From Xanthocytophaga flava (lineage in GTDB: Bacteria; Bacteroidota; Bacteroidia; Cytophagales; 172606-1), in NCBI GenBank assembly GCA_030068525.1, contig JASJOS010000005.1, positions 558,001 to 622,000 on the forward strand: a DNA stretch of 64,000 bases, written 5' to 3'. The position numbers and the translations under genes were made by a program. The notes beneath the pieces are model-generated. The model saw nothing but the letters and a program-made list of their open reading frames with translations, had not been told where the DNA came from and searched no databases. Shown in pieces: positions 35,633-44,074 of the stretch (positions are counted from its first letter, which is position 1; the number at the start of each line of letters is the position of its first letter).

Positions 35633-35993
35633 GTACGCCGTAATTCGCGTCGTACCTCGTGTGGAACGCGAAGAATTTCTTAATGTAGGCGTTATTGTTT
35701 ATTGTTCAGCAGAAGGATTTCTGCAAACTATGTTTGAAATAAATCCAGAGAGATTAAAAGCGTTTGTCTGTCAGGTTGAAATACAAGAACTGGAAGAGAG
35801 ACTTACTGCCTTTGCTCAGATATGTAAAGGAGGCAAGCAAGGAGGTCCCATTGGCCTGCTTCCAATAGCTTCCCGCTTTCGATGGCTTACAGCAACCCGA
35901 AGTACAGTAGTACAAACATCACCTGTACATCCTGGATTTTGTGTGAATGCCCAGGAAACACTTCTTCGATTATTTGCTCAACTGGTACAGTAG
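35610..35993 (+). CDS. DUF3037 protein, 127 aa
   Basis: Begins MQEKHLFEYAVIRVVPRVER then EEFLNVGVIVYC, the DUF3037 opening. The rest is a small alpha/beta protein ending in FCVNAQETLLRLFAQLV. No catalytic motif is obvious. The start at 35610 is inside the HipA-like gene (23-bp overlap), implying translational coupling. Function unknown; it may be partner, substrate or regulator of the kinase. Confidence 0.82.
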   Translation: MQEKHLFEYAVIRVVPRVEREEFLNVGVIVYCSAEGFLQTMFEINPERLKAFVCQVEIQELEERLTAFAQICKGGKQGGPIGLLPIASRFRWLTATRSTVVQTSPVHPGFCVNAQETLLRLFAQLVQ

Positions 35994-36036
35994 ATCTCTG
36001 TTATATTTATTTTATTGTTTGAAATAAAGAAAAAAT

Positions 36037-36074
36037 AGAGCCTAAAGCGACCCACTATTCCGAATTTAGGCTCT
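36037..36074. terminator. Bidirectional terminator
   Basis: AGAGCCTAAA and TTTAGGCTCT (10-bp perfect arms, 18-nt loop) lie between the convergent DUF3037 gene and the 89-aa gene, with A/T-rich flanks on both sides. Confidence 0.7.
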
Positions 36075-36107
36075 TTATTGTATAGGTTCAATCAAAAAAT
36101 ATATAGG

Positions 36108-36377
36108 TTAACTAACCTGATTGAGTAAGAGATTTATTCCACTTAGAACAGATTCACTTTCATCTGATAGTACCTCTGCTCTGCATCTGAATCGTTCCAG
36201 AAATGAAATCAAAAAATCGGATTCTATAGAACCCGATACATTCTTTATGCGCAAAATCCGATCACAGTCGGTCAGGTCGAAATTGGCTTTATAATCAGGG
36301 AAATGATGATGGATTTGGTATATCAGCCAATCTGCATGCTCTGTGGTTGTAATATTGGTTTTAAATACTTCGACCAT
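36108..36377 (-). CDS. Small unknown protein, 89 aa (metal-binding-domain-like fold possible)
   Basis: MVEVFKTNITTTEHADWLIY followed by HHHFPDYKANFDLTDCDRIL and RIKNVSGSIESDFLISFLER. The layout (strand, helix with residues facing a substrate, strand, strand, helix) recalls the HMA fold, but the CxxC motif is absent. Similar short ORFs occur in this order as unnamed proteins. It lies 14 bp downstream of a DoxX-like gene and is probably co-transcribed. Confidence 0.62.
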   Translation of the reverse strand: MVEVFKTNITTTEHADWLIYQIHHHFPDYKANFDLTDCDRILRIKNVSGSIESDFLISFLERFRCRAEVLSDESESVLSGINLLLNQVS

Positions 36378-36391
36378 AAAGTAGTGTTTGG

Positions 36392-36793
36392 TTAAAGTTG
36401 AGGAGCATACGTTGCTGTTTCACCTTTTGCTACTTCCTGAAGCTTATGATAAAAAATATAGGAACCAGCAACAAGTAAGATCGGTATAAATATAAATATC
36501 CAGGTAGATGCTGGGTCCCCATTACTAATATGAGAATATAAGGCTCCCAGTAGATCAAATGTCAATCCGGCATACGCCCATTCTTTAATCCTGGGATAAC
36601 CGGGAATCAGTATTGCTATAATACCTAGTAGTTTGGCAACTCCCAGAAAAGGGACAATGTAGGCCGGATATCCTAATTTTGTAACATAGGCTACTGCCTC
36701 GGGTGCAGAAATGGCATCAAAGATGGAACCTAGGCCTAACATCGCTACCATGATACCAGTAATAACCCAGTAAATAATCTTTAGCTTTTTCAT
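36392..36793 (-). CDS. DoxX-like membrane protein, 133 aa
   Basis: Four hydrophobic segments: IIYWVITGIMVAMLGLGSIF, YIVPFLGVAKLLGIIAILI, AYAGLTFDLLGALYSHI and WIFIFIPILLVAGSYIFY. The IPGYPRIKEWAYAG loop and overall length fit DoxX_2 proteins, mostly of unknown function. First gene of a two-gene minus-strand unit. Confidence 0.8.
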   Translation of the reverse strand: MKKLKIIYWVITGIMVAMLGLGSIFDAISAPEAVAYVTKLGYPAYIVPFLGVAKLLGIIAILIPGYPRIKEWAYAGLTFDLLGALYSHISNGDPASTWIFIFIPILLVAGSYIFYHKLQEVAKGETATYAPQL

Positions 36794-36840
36794 ACGCTAC
36801 ATCTGTTAAGGTTTGTGATTGGAATTTATACATGAAAGAA

Positions 36841-36870
36841 GCTTTCGTACAAAAAAGGTTGTACGAAAGC
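36841..36870 (-). terminator. Hairpin between VOC and DoxX-like genes
   Basis: GCTTTCGTACAA / 6-nt loop / TTGTACGAAAGC, 12-bp perfect stem, positioned to end transcription of the upstream VOC gene. Confidence 0.6.
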
Positions 36871-36929
36871 AAAGGAAATCGATTTAAAAGCTTAGCACAG
36901 TTGTAGTAGCAATCTGGTTGATAGTAATC

Positions 36930-37367
36930 TTATTTGTGGTCATAATTTACCATCCATTGAATACCAAACTTATCATTAAACATACCAAAATAACCACCCC
37001 AGAAAGTTTTTTGTAGTGGCATAGTGATGGTCCCACCTTCTGATAATCCGTTGAAAAGCTTGTCAGCTTCTGCTTCACTATCTGTACCAATCGCAACAGA
37101 AAAATTATTGCCTTCCGTAAGTGTTTGTCCATACGCTTCTAATACATCTGTTCCCATTAGAATAGCATTTGGCCCAATAGGTAAAGAGACATGCATAATT
37201 TTTTCCCTGTCATCTTCAGTAAGATTCGTTTTCGCTTCAGTCTCCATTTCTGGTACCTCCTTGTAGCGTTGTAATGATACAAACTCACCACCAAATACAG
37301 ACTTGTAGAAAAGGAAGGCTTCTTCCGTGTTGCCATTGAAATTTAGATAAGGATTGATTGTGGCCAT
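36930..37367 (-). CDS. VOC family protein (PhnB-like), 145 aa
   Basis: NPYLNFNGNTEEAFLFYKSV then FGGEF, LMGTDVLEAYG and a C-terminal MPLQKTFWGGYFGMFNDKFG with IQWMVNYD. These mark PhnB/DUF899-type vicinal-oxygen-chelate proteins, which are usually cytosolic with unknown substrates. No signal peptide, in contrast to the VOC protein at 19127-19570. Confidence 0.88.
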   Translation of the reverse strand: MATINPYLNFNGNTEEAFLFYKSVFGGEFVSLQRYKEVPEMETEAKTNLTEDDREKIMHVSLPIGPNAILMGTDVLEAYGQTLTEGNNFSVAIGTDSEAEADKLFNGLSEGGTITMPLQKTFWGGYFGMFNDKFGIQWMVNYDHK

Positions 37368-37598
37368 GTTGTTAGTTGTTTAAATGGTTTAGTATAGGAA
37401 TAATAAATTTAGATCTCAGCATTGTCTTATGTTTGTCAACGAACAATACCGGTTCCTAAAATCGAGACAAATATACACATAATGTTCTCACTACAAACAC
37501 TTTTGTTTTCTTTACAAACATACTACTGATAAATGATTTTGTGCAGGTGTAAATACGACAAACTGAAGGGGCAATCATGACAAATCTCCTCTACAGAT

Positions 37599-37638
37599 AA
37601 TGCGATTGCTATTGTCAATAGACAATAGCAATCGCATT
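37599..37638 (-). terminator. Hairpin downstream of rsgA
   Basis: AATGCGATTGCTATTGTC / AATA / GACAATAGCAATCGCATT, an 18-bp perfect stem 11 bp after the rsgA stop. No T-tract follows on the minus strand, so its action as terminator is presumed from position. Confidence 0.7.
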
Positions 37639-37649
37639 AAAAATCACTC

Positions 37650-38711
37650 TTAGTATTTGCCCTTTTTACGATGCATACTGGCTTCTCGGGATAACCTGCC
37701 TGCCAGTTTATTTCGTCTCCTTCTCTCATCAGCGCTAAGATTAAATCGCTGACTTTCTTTTGTCAGTTTCAGATAACTTTGATATACCAATAAGGGAAGC
37801 TCACCAGTATGAATAGCTTCTCTAACTGCACATCCAGGCTCATCCTGATGAGTACAGTCATGAAAATGACAATGAAGAGCCAGTTCTTCCAGTTGAGGAT
37901 GCTGCAATCCAACTGCATTCTCTTGATCCGCAGTAACTCCAAATTCCCGCATACCAGGAGTATCAAGCATTAGACTGCCATTGGGAAGTAAAATTAAATT
38001 TCGGGTAGTAGTTGTATGCTTTCCTTTGTTATTCGACGTACTAACACATCCTGCTAATTGAATTTCTGTACCCATTAGTGTATTTAAAAGCGAACTTTTG
38101 CCCACTCCTGAAGAACCCAATAAAACATAAGTTTTCCCTGCATGCAGATATAGATTTTGTAATTCTTCCAGCCCTTGCCCTGTTTGAATACTTGTTAGAA
38201 TAACCGGACATGTATATCCCAATTGGATTACTTGCTCAAGGTAGTATTCCGGATTACTAACCAGATCACATTTGGTAAGAATTACAAGAGGTGAAATGTC
38301 TAAGGAACATATTTGATACAGATACCTTTGTAAACGCATTAAGTTAAAGTCACGGTCCAGTCCCTGAAGTATCCAAGCCTGATCAATATTGGTAGCAAGA
38401 ACCTGTTTTTCTATAGGTTTGCCAGGTGCTTTTCGTGAAAGTTCATTTTGTCGTGGAAGTACATCAACAATATAACCCATATCGCCTGTAGCTATAAATA
38501 CAACCCAATCTCCGACTTTGGGTAAATCCCAGGCTTCTTTGCTATTTAAAAGTGAGCCGGCAGCTTCTCCTTCGATGTATCCTGTCTCGGTTATAATCAG
38601 ATATCTCTGGCCAAATACTGTACATATCCTGCCAACAGACTCAGATAAAAAATGTGCTAAATAGTTTTTTTCAAAAAACGGATTCCATCCGTATTGAGTT
38701 AGAAATGACAT
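37650..38711 (-). CDS. rsgA: Ribosome small subunit GTPase RsgA, 353 aa
   Basis: Circularly permuted GTPase that checks late 30S assembly. An OB-like N-terminal part holds VGDWVVFIATGDMGYIVDVL. The permuted order is visible: NKXD-like TKCD comes before the P-loop GSSGVGKSSLLN, followed by LDTPGMREFG. A zinc knuckle CHFHDCTHQDEPGC lies in the C-terminal part. The start at 38711 (MSFLTQYGWNPFFEKNYL) is preferred; the upstream extension to 38843 is unrelated. Confidence 0.94.
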   Translation of the reverse strand: MSFLTQYGWNPFFEKNYLAHFLSESVGRICTVFGQRYLIITETGYIEGEAAGSLLNSKEAWDLPKVGDWVVFIATGDMGYIVDVLPRQNELSRKAPGKPIEKQVLATNIDQAWILQGLDRDFNLMRLQRYLYQICSLDISPLVILTKCDLVSNPEYYLEQVIQLGYTCPVILTSIQTGQGLEELQNLYLHAGKTYVLLGSSGVGKSSLLNTLMGTEIQLAGCVSTSNNKGKHTTTTRNLILLPNGSLMLDTPGMREFGVTADQENAVGLQHPQLEELALHCHFHDCTHQDEPGCAVREAIHTGELPLLVYQSYLKLTKESQRFNLSADERRRRNKLAGRLSREASMHRKKGKY

Positions 38712-39034
38712 TGTAAAAAATGAAATAAGGAATCCATACAAGAAGTCTGCGGGAATGCGATTACTTGCATCTGATTCAGGTGAATGAAAGAATAGAAATA
38801 ATAGAAGGCAATAGTTACACTGGCTCTCAAATGAAAGCTTCAAGGATAGAGGGTTATCCCAGTGTTAGGCTACCGATATTCCGGCAGCAAAGAGGCAATA
38901 TGTATTGGAGATCAGCAACATACAGGTACAAAGATAAACAATTTGTGAAAATTGCAAAACAAATTGGAAGATCTGTGAACAAATGAAATAATCTCCATAA
39001 CTGGGTTTTCAATTCATACTTATCGAATATATCA

Positions 39035-42000
39035 TTAGGCTTGTTCACTAACTGAAGTTGTTTCTTTTGGCATACCTGCCTTTTTTTGCAACTGAATAGT
39101 GAAGGTAGTACCTTTGTTTACTTCGCTTTCTACCTGAATACTTCCTCGCATAGATTCTACTTGAGTTTTAATCATGTATAAACCAATACCTTTTCCGGGT
39201 ATATGGGTATGGAATCGTTTAAAAGGGCTAAATATCTGGTTCTTCTTAGTTGTAAGGTCTATACCGGAGCCATTATCCTGAAATATAAGAATAATAGTAG
39301 TATCATCTTCGTAACTGGACACATGTATTTCCAGAGGAACATCTTCTTGTCTGTATTTGATAGCGTTACCAATCAAGTTCAGAAATATGTTATGGATATA
39401 GGCAGGGACAAGGTAAGCTCTTGACATAGTCAGATTTTCATGAATCCGCACACCGGATTTCTGAATTTCTTCTGCCAGAAGGATTTTAGTATCATATAGA
39501 ATAGACTTTAGTTCTACCCATTCATACAGTGATTCTGCGTCTTTCTGATGATCCAGCAAGATACTTAGATCCTGAATCATCTCATCCAGTTTATGAATAA
39601 CCTCTCCTGTCTTCTCCATAATCACTGTATTAAATGGATCAGCAGGATCTTCTGTGTTAAATACCGAACATAGACCTAATAAGGTGGCAACCGGAGATCG
39701 AAAATTATGACTGGTAATAAAAGCAAACTGTTCCAGCCTTCGGTTTTTGTTAATCAACTCTTCTGTCCTTTCTTCAACCAGTTGTTCCAGTAGCAAGTGA
39801 GATTTTTCCAGCAAAGCGTTCTTTTCTTCAATGGTGTTCTTCTGCTGACTCAGAATATCTCTTTGTTCAGCTAACTCTTCCTTTTGTTGCTCTATCTTAT
39901 GAGTACGTTCCAATACTCTGTTTTCCAATATCCGGTTCTGCTTTCGGATAGTATTTGTTTTGACTGTATACCAGATGGATACAAGTAAAATAATACAGCC
40001 TATCAGACCTATGCGGAACCAGAAGGTTTTCCACCAGGGTGGGATGATGATAAGCTGAACAGACGTCCCTTTTTCATTCCAGATGCCGTCATTATTAGAT
40101 GCTTTTACACGAAAAGTATAGGTACCCGGATCAAGGTTGGTATAGGTGACATGTCGGTTATTCCCTACATAGTTCCAGACCTTGTCAAAACCTTCCAGCA
40201 TATAGGCATATTTGTTCTTTTGTGGAATGGTAAAGTTGAGTGCTACAAATTCGAATGAAATAACAGAAGCATCATGAGGCAGTGTAACAGAAGTACTTTC
40301 GCCAATTATTTTTTGTAAAGGAGAATCTACTCCACCTACCTGCACAGATTTATTAAATATCTGGAAGTCGGTAAGATATACAGGTGGAATAACCGGATTC
40401 TCCTGAATACTATCTGGATAAAAGACAGTGAAACCATTGGTTCCCCCAAAATATAATTCGCCCGTTGCACTATGCAGAGATGCACGATTAAATTCATTGC
40501 TTTGTAAACCATCTTCCTGTGTATACACACGAAGCACTTTAGTGACAGGATTAAATTTACAAAGCCCTTTTTTTGTAGATATCCATAGATTACCACGAGT
40601 ATCCTCCTGGATATCCATAACTGCATTACTAGGTAAGCCATTCTGAATGGAATACCTGCTGAAACTGTTGGTATGAGGATCAAATTTATTTAACCCCCCG
40701 CTACTTCCTATCCAGATAATCCCCTTCCTATCTTCAAAAAGAGAGTAAACGTCATTACTTGTCAGGCTTTCTTTGTCCTTATCATCATGATAATATCTGA
40801 TGAATTTATTTGTTTCGGGGGTAAAGCGAGTAAGTCCATCACCCAATGTTCCTATCCAGATAGTACCCTGCTGATCCGGTAATACAACCTGGATATAATC
40901 AGAACTCAAACTATTGGAATCTGTTGCATTATGCCGATAAGAGGTAAAACTATTTTTTTTAGGATCATATTGGGTAAGTCCACCTCCATATTCACCAAAC
41001 CATATCATACCTTTTCTATCTTTTTTGATAGAATAGGGATAATTGGAATGAAAAGGTGCATTGGCAGGTTGATTAGGGGTATACTGATATCGGGTAAATT
41101 TTTTCCTGTCAGCGCTAATTTTGGTTACTCCTCCCTCCCATGCACCCGTCCATACATTATTAAAGTCATCCACCAGCACTGAGGTCATAAAGTTACCCAG
41201 AATGCTATTTGAATTTTTAGGATTTTGTACATAATGGGTAAATGTTCTTTTTTTAGGGTCAAAACAGTTAATTCCTCCCCCATCTGTTGCCACCCATACC
41301 AACCCTTCTGCATCCTGTGAAAAGTCATTTACCATATTATGGCTCAATCCGGAAAGAGATGAAGGGAGGTAATGATAAGAGTTAAACTTTTTCTGGTAGC
41401 TGTCAACCCAGTTGATACCTCCGCCAAATGTACCAACCCACATATTCTGGTGAGAGTCTCTATAGATAGAGTAAACAGATGGACTACTCAAGCTGGTAGG
41501 GTCCTGTTGGTCTGGCAAATAATGATTAAACTTCTTCCCATCAAATACATCCATACCACCATTTTCTGTACCAATCCAAAGATGACCCAGAGCATCTTCA
41601 TTTAGTGAAAGTATTACATTGTGTCCAATGGAGCGAGGATTAAGAAGATCATGCTGGTAATGAATGAATCCGTTTTTCTTTTCGTTCAGGCAGTCCAATC
41701 CCCCATTTGTACCTATCCATAGTTTACCTGTATGATCTTCAAAAACACGTCTTACATAATTGTGAATAAGACTTGTTTTTTGTTCCTCATTATGTTGGTA
41801 GTGAATAAACTGATTTCGGGCCTGGTCAAACAGGTCTAGTCCTCCATTATCAGTACCTATCCAGATATTGCCTCGCGAGTCTTCAAATAGACAAGTTATC
41901 TCATTATCTGCTAAACTGTTCGGAACATTGAGCTGATGAATGTAACTGGTAAATGTATTAGTGACGGGATTGAATTTGTTTAATCCGCCTCCGTTAGTAC

Positions 42001-42472
42001 CTATCCATATTACCCCCTTTTTATCGACAAGGATACTGCTTGCATTGTTATTACTTAGACTGTTTTTGTTACTTTTATCTGAGAGGTATTGAACAAAATG
42101 CTCCTGACTTGTCACAAATTTACTGATTCCAGCTCCAGCTGTGGCAACCCAAAAGTTGTGCTCTCTATCTTCCACAATACTCATTACCCGATTACCGCTG
42201 ATACTATGAATATCGTTTGCATCATTCTGGTAAACAGTAAATTTATATCCATCATATTTGTCTAACCCATCATCTGTAGCAAACCACATATACCCTTTGC
42301 TATCTTGTAAAATGCAATTAATGGTACTTTGTGAAAGTCCATCCGCTACAGACAGATGTCTGAAATGTAATAACCTGTGATGACCATAACTTACGATGTA
42401 AAAAAATATAAACACACTGGCTACTATCCATTTTCTTGCCTGTAACCAACTACTTTTTTGAGTGTGTTTCAT
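39035..42472 (-). CDS. Two-propeller periplasmic sensor histidine kinase, 1145 aa
   Basis: Signal-like N-terminal hydrophobic segment (about residues 13-26), then 14 recognisable blade motifs of the form W(I/V)GTxGGG, for example GVIWIGTNGGGLNKF and GNIWIGTDNGGLDLF, which fits two seven-bladed propellers. A Y_Y_Y domain (EGFDKVWNYVGNNRHVTYTN) and a transmembrane segment FRIGLIGCIILLVSIWYTV follow. A coiled coil leads to a HisKA-like helix with phospho-acceptor His922 (SHNFRSP) and an HATPase (NLIGNAIKY, DNGSGID, GKGIGLYMIK). Unlike classic hybrid kinases it ends there: no receiver or AraC part. No response regulator adjoins it. Such sensors often respond to polysaccharides. Confidence 0.9.
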   Translation of the reverse strand: MKHTQKSSWLQARKWIVASVFIFFYIVSYGHHRLLHFRHLSVADGLSQSTINCILQDSKGYMWFATDDGLDKYDGYKFTVYQNDANDIHSISGNRVMSIVEDREHNFWVATAGAGISKFVTSQEHFVQYLSDKSNKNSLSNNNASSILVDKKGVIWIGTNGGGLNKFNPVTNTFTSYIHQLNVPNSLADNEITCLFEDSRGNIWIGTDNGGLDLFDQARNQFIHYQHNEEQKTSLIHNYVRRVFEDHTGKLWIGTNGGLDCLNEKKNGFIHYQHDLLNPRSIGHNVILSLNEDALGHLWIGTENGGMDVFDGKKFNHYLPDQQDPTSLSSPSVYSIYRDSHQNMWVGTFGGGINWVDSYQKKFNSYHYLPSSLSGLSHNMVNDFSQDAEGLVWVATDGGGINCFDPKKRTFTHYVQNPKNSNSILGNFMTSVLVDDFNNVWTGAWEGGVTKISADRKKFTRYQYTPNQPANAPFHSNYPYSIKKDRKGMIWFGEYGGGLTQYDPKKNSFTSYRHNATDSNSLSSDYIQVVLPDQQGTIWIGTLGDGLTRFTPETNKFIRYYHDDKDKESLTSNDVYSLFEDRKGIIWIGSSGGLNKFDPHTNSFSRYSIQNGLPSNAVMDIQEDTRGNLWISTKKGLCKFNPVTKVLRVYTQEDGLQSNEFNRASLHSATGELYFGGTNGFTVFYPDSIQENPVIPPVYLTDFQIFNKSVQVGGVDSPLQKIIGESTSVTLPHDASVISFEFVALNFTIPQKNKYAYMLEGFDKVWNYVGNNRHVTYTNLDPGTYTFRVKASNNDGIWNEKGTSVQLIIIPPWWKTFWFRIGLIGCIILLVSIWYTVKTNTIRKQNRILENRVLERTHKIEQQKEELAEQRDILSQQKNTIEEKNALLEKSHLLLEQLVEERTEELINKNRRLEQFAFITSHNFRSPVATLLGLCSVFNTEDPADPFNTVIMEKTGEVIHKLDEMIQDLSILLDHQKDAESLYEWVELKSILYDTKILLAEEIQKSGVRIHENLTMSRAYLVPAYIHNIFLNLIGNAIKYRQEDVPLEIHVSSYEDDTTIILIFQDNGSGIDLTTKKNQIFSPFKRFHTHIPGKGIGLYMIKTQVESMRGSIQVESEVNKGTTFTIQLQKKAGMPKETTSVSEQA

Positions 42473-42803
42473 ATGTTTTAGCCCAATCAGAAACAAATAA
42501 GGATTTTGCTGTGTGATTGTATATCCAACAGATCTATACCTGATTAATAGTTCTTTTTTATTTATAAACAACTTTAAGAAGGCTGTTTTTGGCTGGAGAT
42601 TAATTGCTCGCAGAAATTTAGTGGTTTGTACTTATTATATACTTATCTGATTAAGTCTGTAACCTTTTCCCTGCTAAGAATTTTGTATTTTCTGTCGGCA
42701 AGAAAGTTAATAGAAAAGTGGGATAGAATGAATAGCCTAAAATAGCATTCTAAAAATTACAGGCAATTTTACTTAGTGTGTTTACTGTTCCTGTATAATT
42801 AAA

Positions 42804-42838
42804 AAACCACAGGCAATACATACCATTGCCTGTGGTTT
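42804..42838 (-). terminator. Terminator immediately after the 34-aa ORF
   Basis: AAACCACAGGCAAT / ACATACC / ATTGCCTGTGGTTT, a 14-bp perfect stem starting 3 bp after the micro-ORF stop. On the minus strand it runs into TTTTAATTATA. Confidence 0.8.
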
Positions 42839-42841
42839 CAA

Positions 42842-42946
42842 TTATCCTATATGATGTTCTGTATTACGAATTACGAGACCCACAAAAAGAATAAAGCATC
42901 CAATTAATATGAGAGTTGCCATAGCGATATTCTTTAAATAATACAT
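42842..42946 (-). CDS. Candidate 34-aa single-span membrane peptide
   Basis: ATG TAT TAT TTA AAG at 42946 opens a frame of 34 codons ending at TAA. The product starts MYYLKNIAMATL and has one hydrophobic span (ILIGCFILFVGLVI), then a charged tail RNTEHHIG. An in-frame TGA sits right before the ATG. A perfect terminator hairpin begins 3 bp after the stop. Neighbouring genes do not need this terminator, which supports a real, separate transcript. No family recognised; it is too short for homology by eye. Confidence 0.5.
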   Translation of the reverse strand: MYYLKNIAMATLILIGCFILFVGLVIRNTEHHIG

Positions 42947-43077
42947 TCAATATAATAGATATATCCAAAATCTGTGCCAGTAGTATCGTCGCTACTTTTT
43001 CTTTTTTACTAAGAACGATTAGATAAGAAAAATATTGGTGTGATGTTTAGTCATTTTATGTACTTTAGTAGATCGTT

Positions 43078-43127
43078 CGTAACATATTGCTTATGAACAA
43101 TTTAGTAAAATAAGCAATATGTTTACG
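43078..43127. repeat. Inverted repeat upstream of the 134-aa gene
   Basis: AACATATTGCTTAT and ATAAGCAATATGTT are perfect arms; outer CGT/ACG bases extend pairing with one bulged A. The 15-nt loop is GAACAATTTAGTAAA. It lies 34 bp before the ATG at 43161 and could be an operator or a leader hairpin. Confidence 0.6.
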
Positions 43128-43160
43128 ATTTGACCATTATACTTCACCTATATATAATCG

Positions 43161-43565
43161 ATGAATATACATATTGATGATATTCCGCTTAGTATAGAAG
43201 ACATTCCTGACTTGTCTATTATCCAATATCATGTCGTACGAAATAGCTATGAGAATGGTGTGTATGGTGATTGTTCACAGGAGTGTGAAGATTCTGTATC
43301 CTTTCAGATATACCTTTATCCGGATGTAATTTTGCGTCATCCAGTAGTGTATATTTCTGTAAAGGGTACTAAAAATAAGGATAAGGAAATTTATTTAGGT
43401 GATCTGTATCTCCCATTCAGAGTATTTGAACAACAGTTCGAATGTAGAAGTCGAATGCCGGAGTTTGAAGTAATATACCCGGATCAGTTTAGGCAAGAAT
43501 TGACATGGCTATTGCTTAAACACAAGGAAGTTATTCAGAAAATGGATAACTGGCTTATTACTTAA
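43161..43565 (+). CDS. Unknown protein, 134 aa
   Basis: Acidic, mixed alpha/beta, with motifs such as IPLSIEDIPDLSIIQYHVVR and YLGDLYLPFRVFEQQFECRS; no signal peptide or membrane segment. The last 8 bp overlap the convergent 122-aa gene. An unusual inverted repeat precedes it. I recognise no family. Confidence 0.6.
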   Translation: MNIHIDDIPLSIEDIPDLSIIQYHVVRNSYENGVYGDCSQECEDSVSFQIYLYPDVILRHPVVYISVKGTKNKDKEIYLGDLYLPFRVFEQQFECRSRMPEFEVIYPDQFRQELTWLLLKHKEVIQKMDNWLIT

Positions 43566-43926
43566 GTATCAACAGGAGTATCAATAAGAACACAACCAAC
43601 CCCGAGACAACTATAAGGACATTGATACGTTTGTTTAGTTGTTCAAATTGTCCCTGAATCTTCTCAATAGCCCATACGGCATCATCTGTATTGCTAGACT
43701 CTATAGCTGCCAGAATGGCTGGATATAGAGTTCGTAGTTTTTCGAACTCCTGATCCGAAAGCTCCTCATTTGACATAGGCAATCTAGCCATAAGTTCTAT
43801 CAAGGTTTTGGAAGATGCCTTTGTTATAGCCAATGTCCATTGTATAAACAAAGGGGAGTCTCCGGGTGCAGTAAGAAGTTGCAACGAAAGTTGAATGAGT
43901 TCTTCAACAGTGAGAGGTTTGACCAT
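43558..43926 (-). CDS. Unknown protein with C-terminal membrane anchor, 122 aa
   Basis: Soluble helical part (EELIQLSLQLLTAPGDSPL, SNEELSDQEFEKLRTLYPAI) and a single C-terminal membrane segment (INVLIVVSGLVVFLLILLL) with only one residue after it, a tail-anchored layout. The start at 43926 avoids a non-matching 17-residue extension. It converges with the 134-aa gene with an 8-bp overlap. Confidence 0.65.
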   Translation of the reverse strand: MVKPLTVEELIQLSLQLLTAPGDSPLFIQWTLAITKASSKTLIELMARLPMSNEELSDQEFEKLRTLYPAILAAIESSNTDDAVWAIEKIQGQFEQLNKRINVLIVVSGLVVFLLILLLILK

Positions 43927-44020
43927 GTTGTTTGTAATCAAACTGTTTGTTCTAAGATGTATAAAGCTATAATACAATAAATTTAATCAGATATCAAAGA
44001 TAAAATTCATGGACAAAAAA

Positions 44021-44052
44021 ATCCCTCAATACCTTTATGAGCATTGAGGGAT
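44021..44052 (-). terminator. Rho-independent terminator of the nonulosonate operon
   Basis: ATCCCTCAAT and ATTGAGGGAT (10-bp arms, 12-nt loop); on the minus strand it is followed by TTTTTT. Confidence 0.88.
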
Positions 44053-44074
44053 CAGCAATCAGATTTGGTATTTC

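Larger units (their letters stand above)
42473..43160. other. Intergenic region with a micro-ORF, a terminator and an inverted repeat
   Basis: Holds a 34-codon membrane ORF (42842-42946, minus), its terminator (42804-42838) and a 14-bp inverted repeat (43078-43127) upstream of the 134-aa gene. The rest is AT-rich and featureless; the kinase promoter should lie in 42473-42780. Confidence 0.55.
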
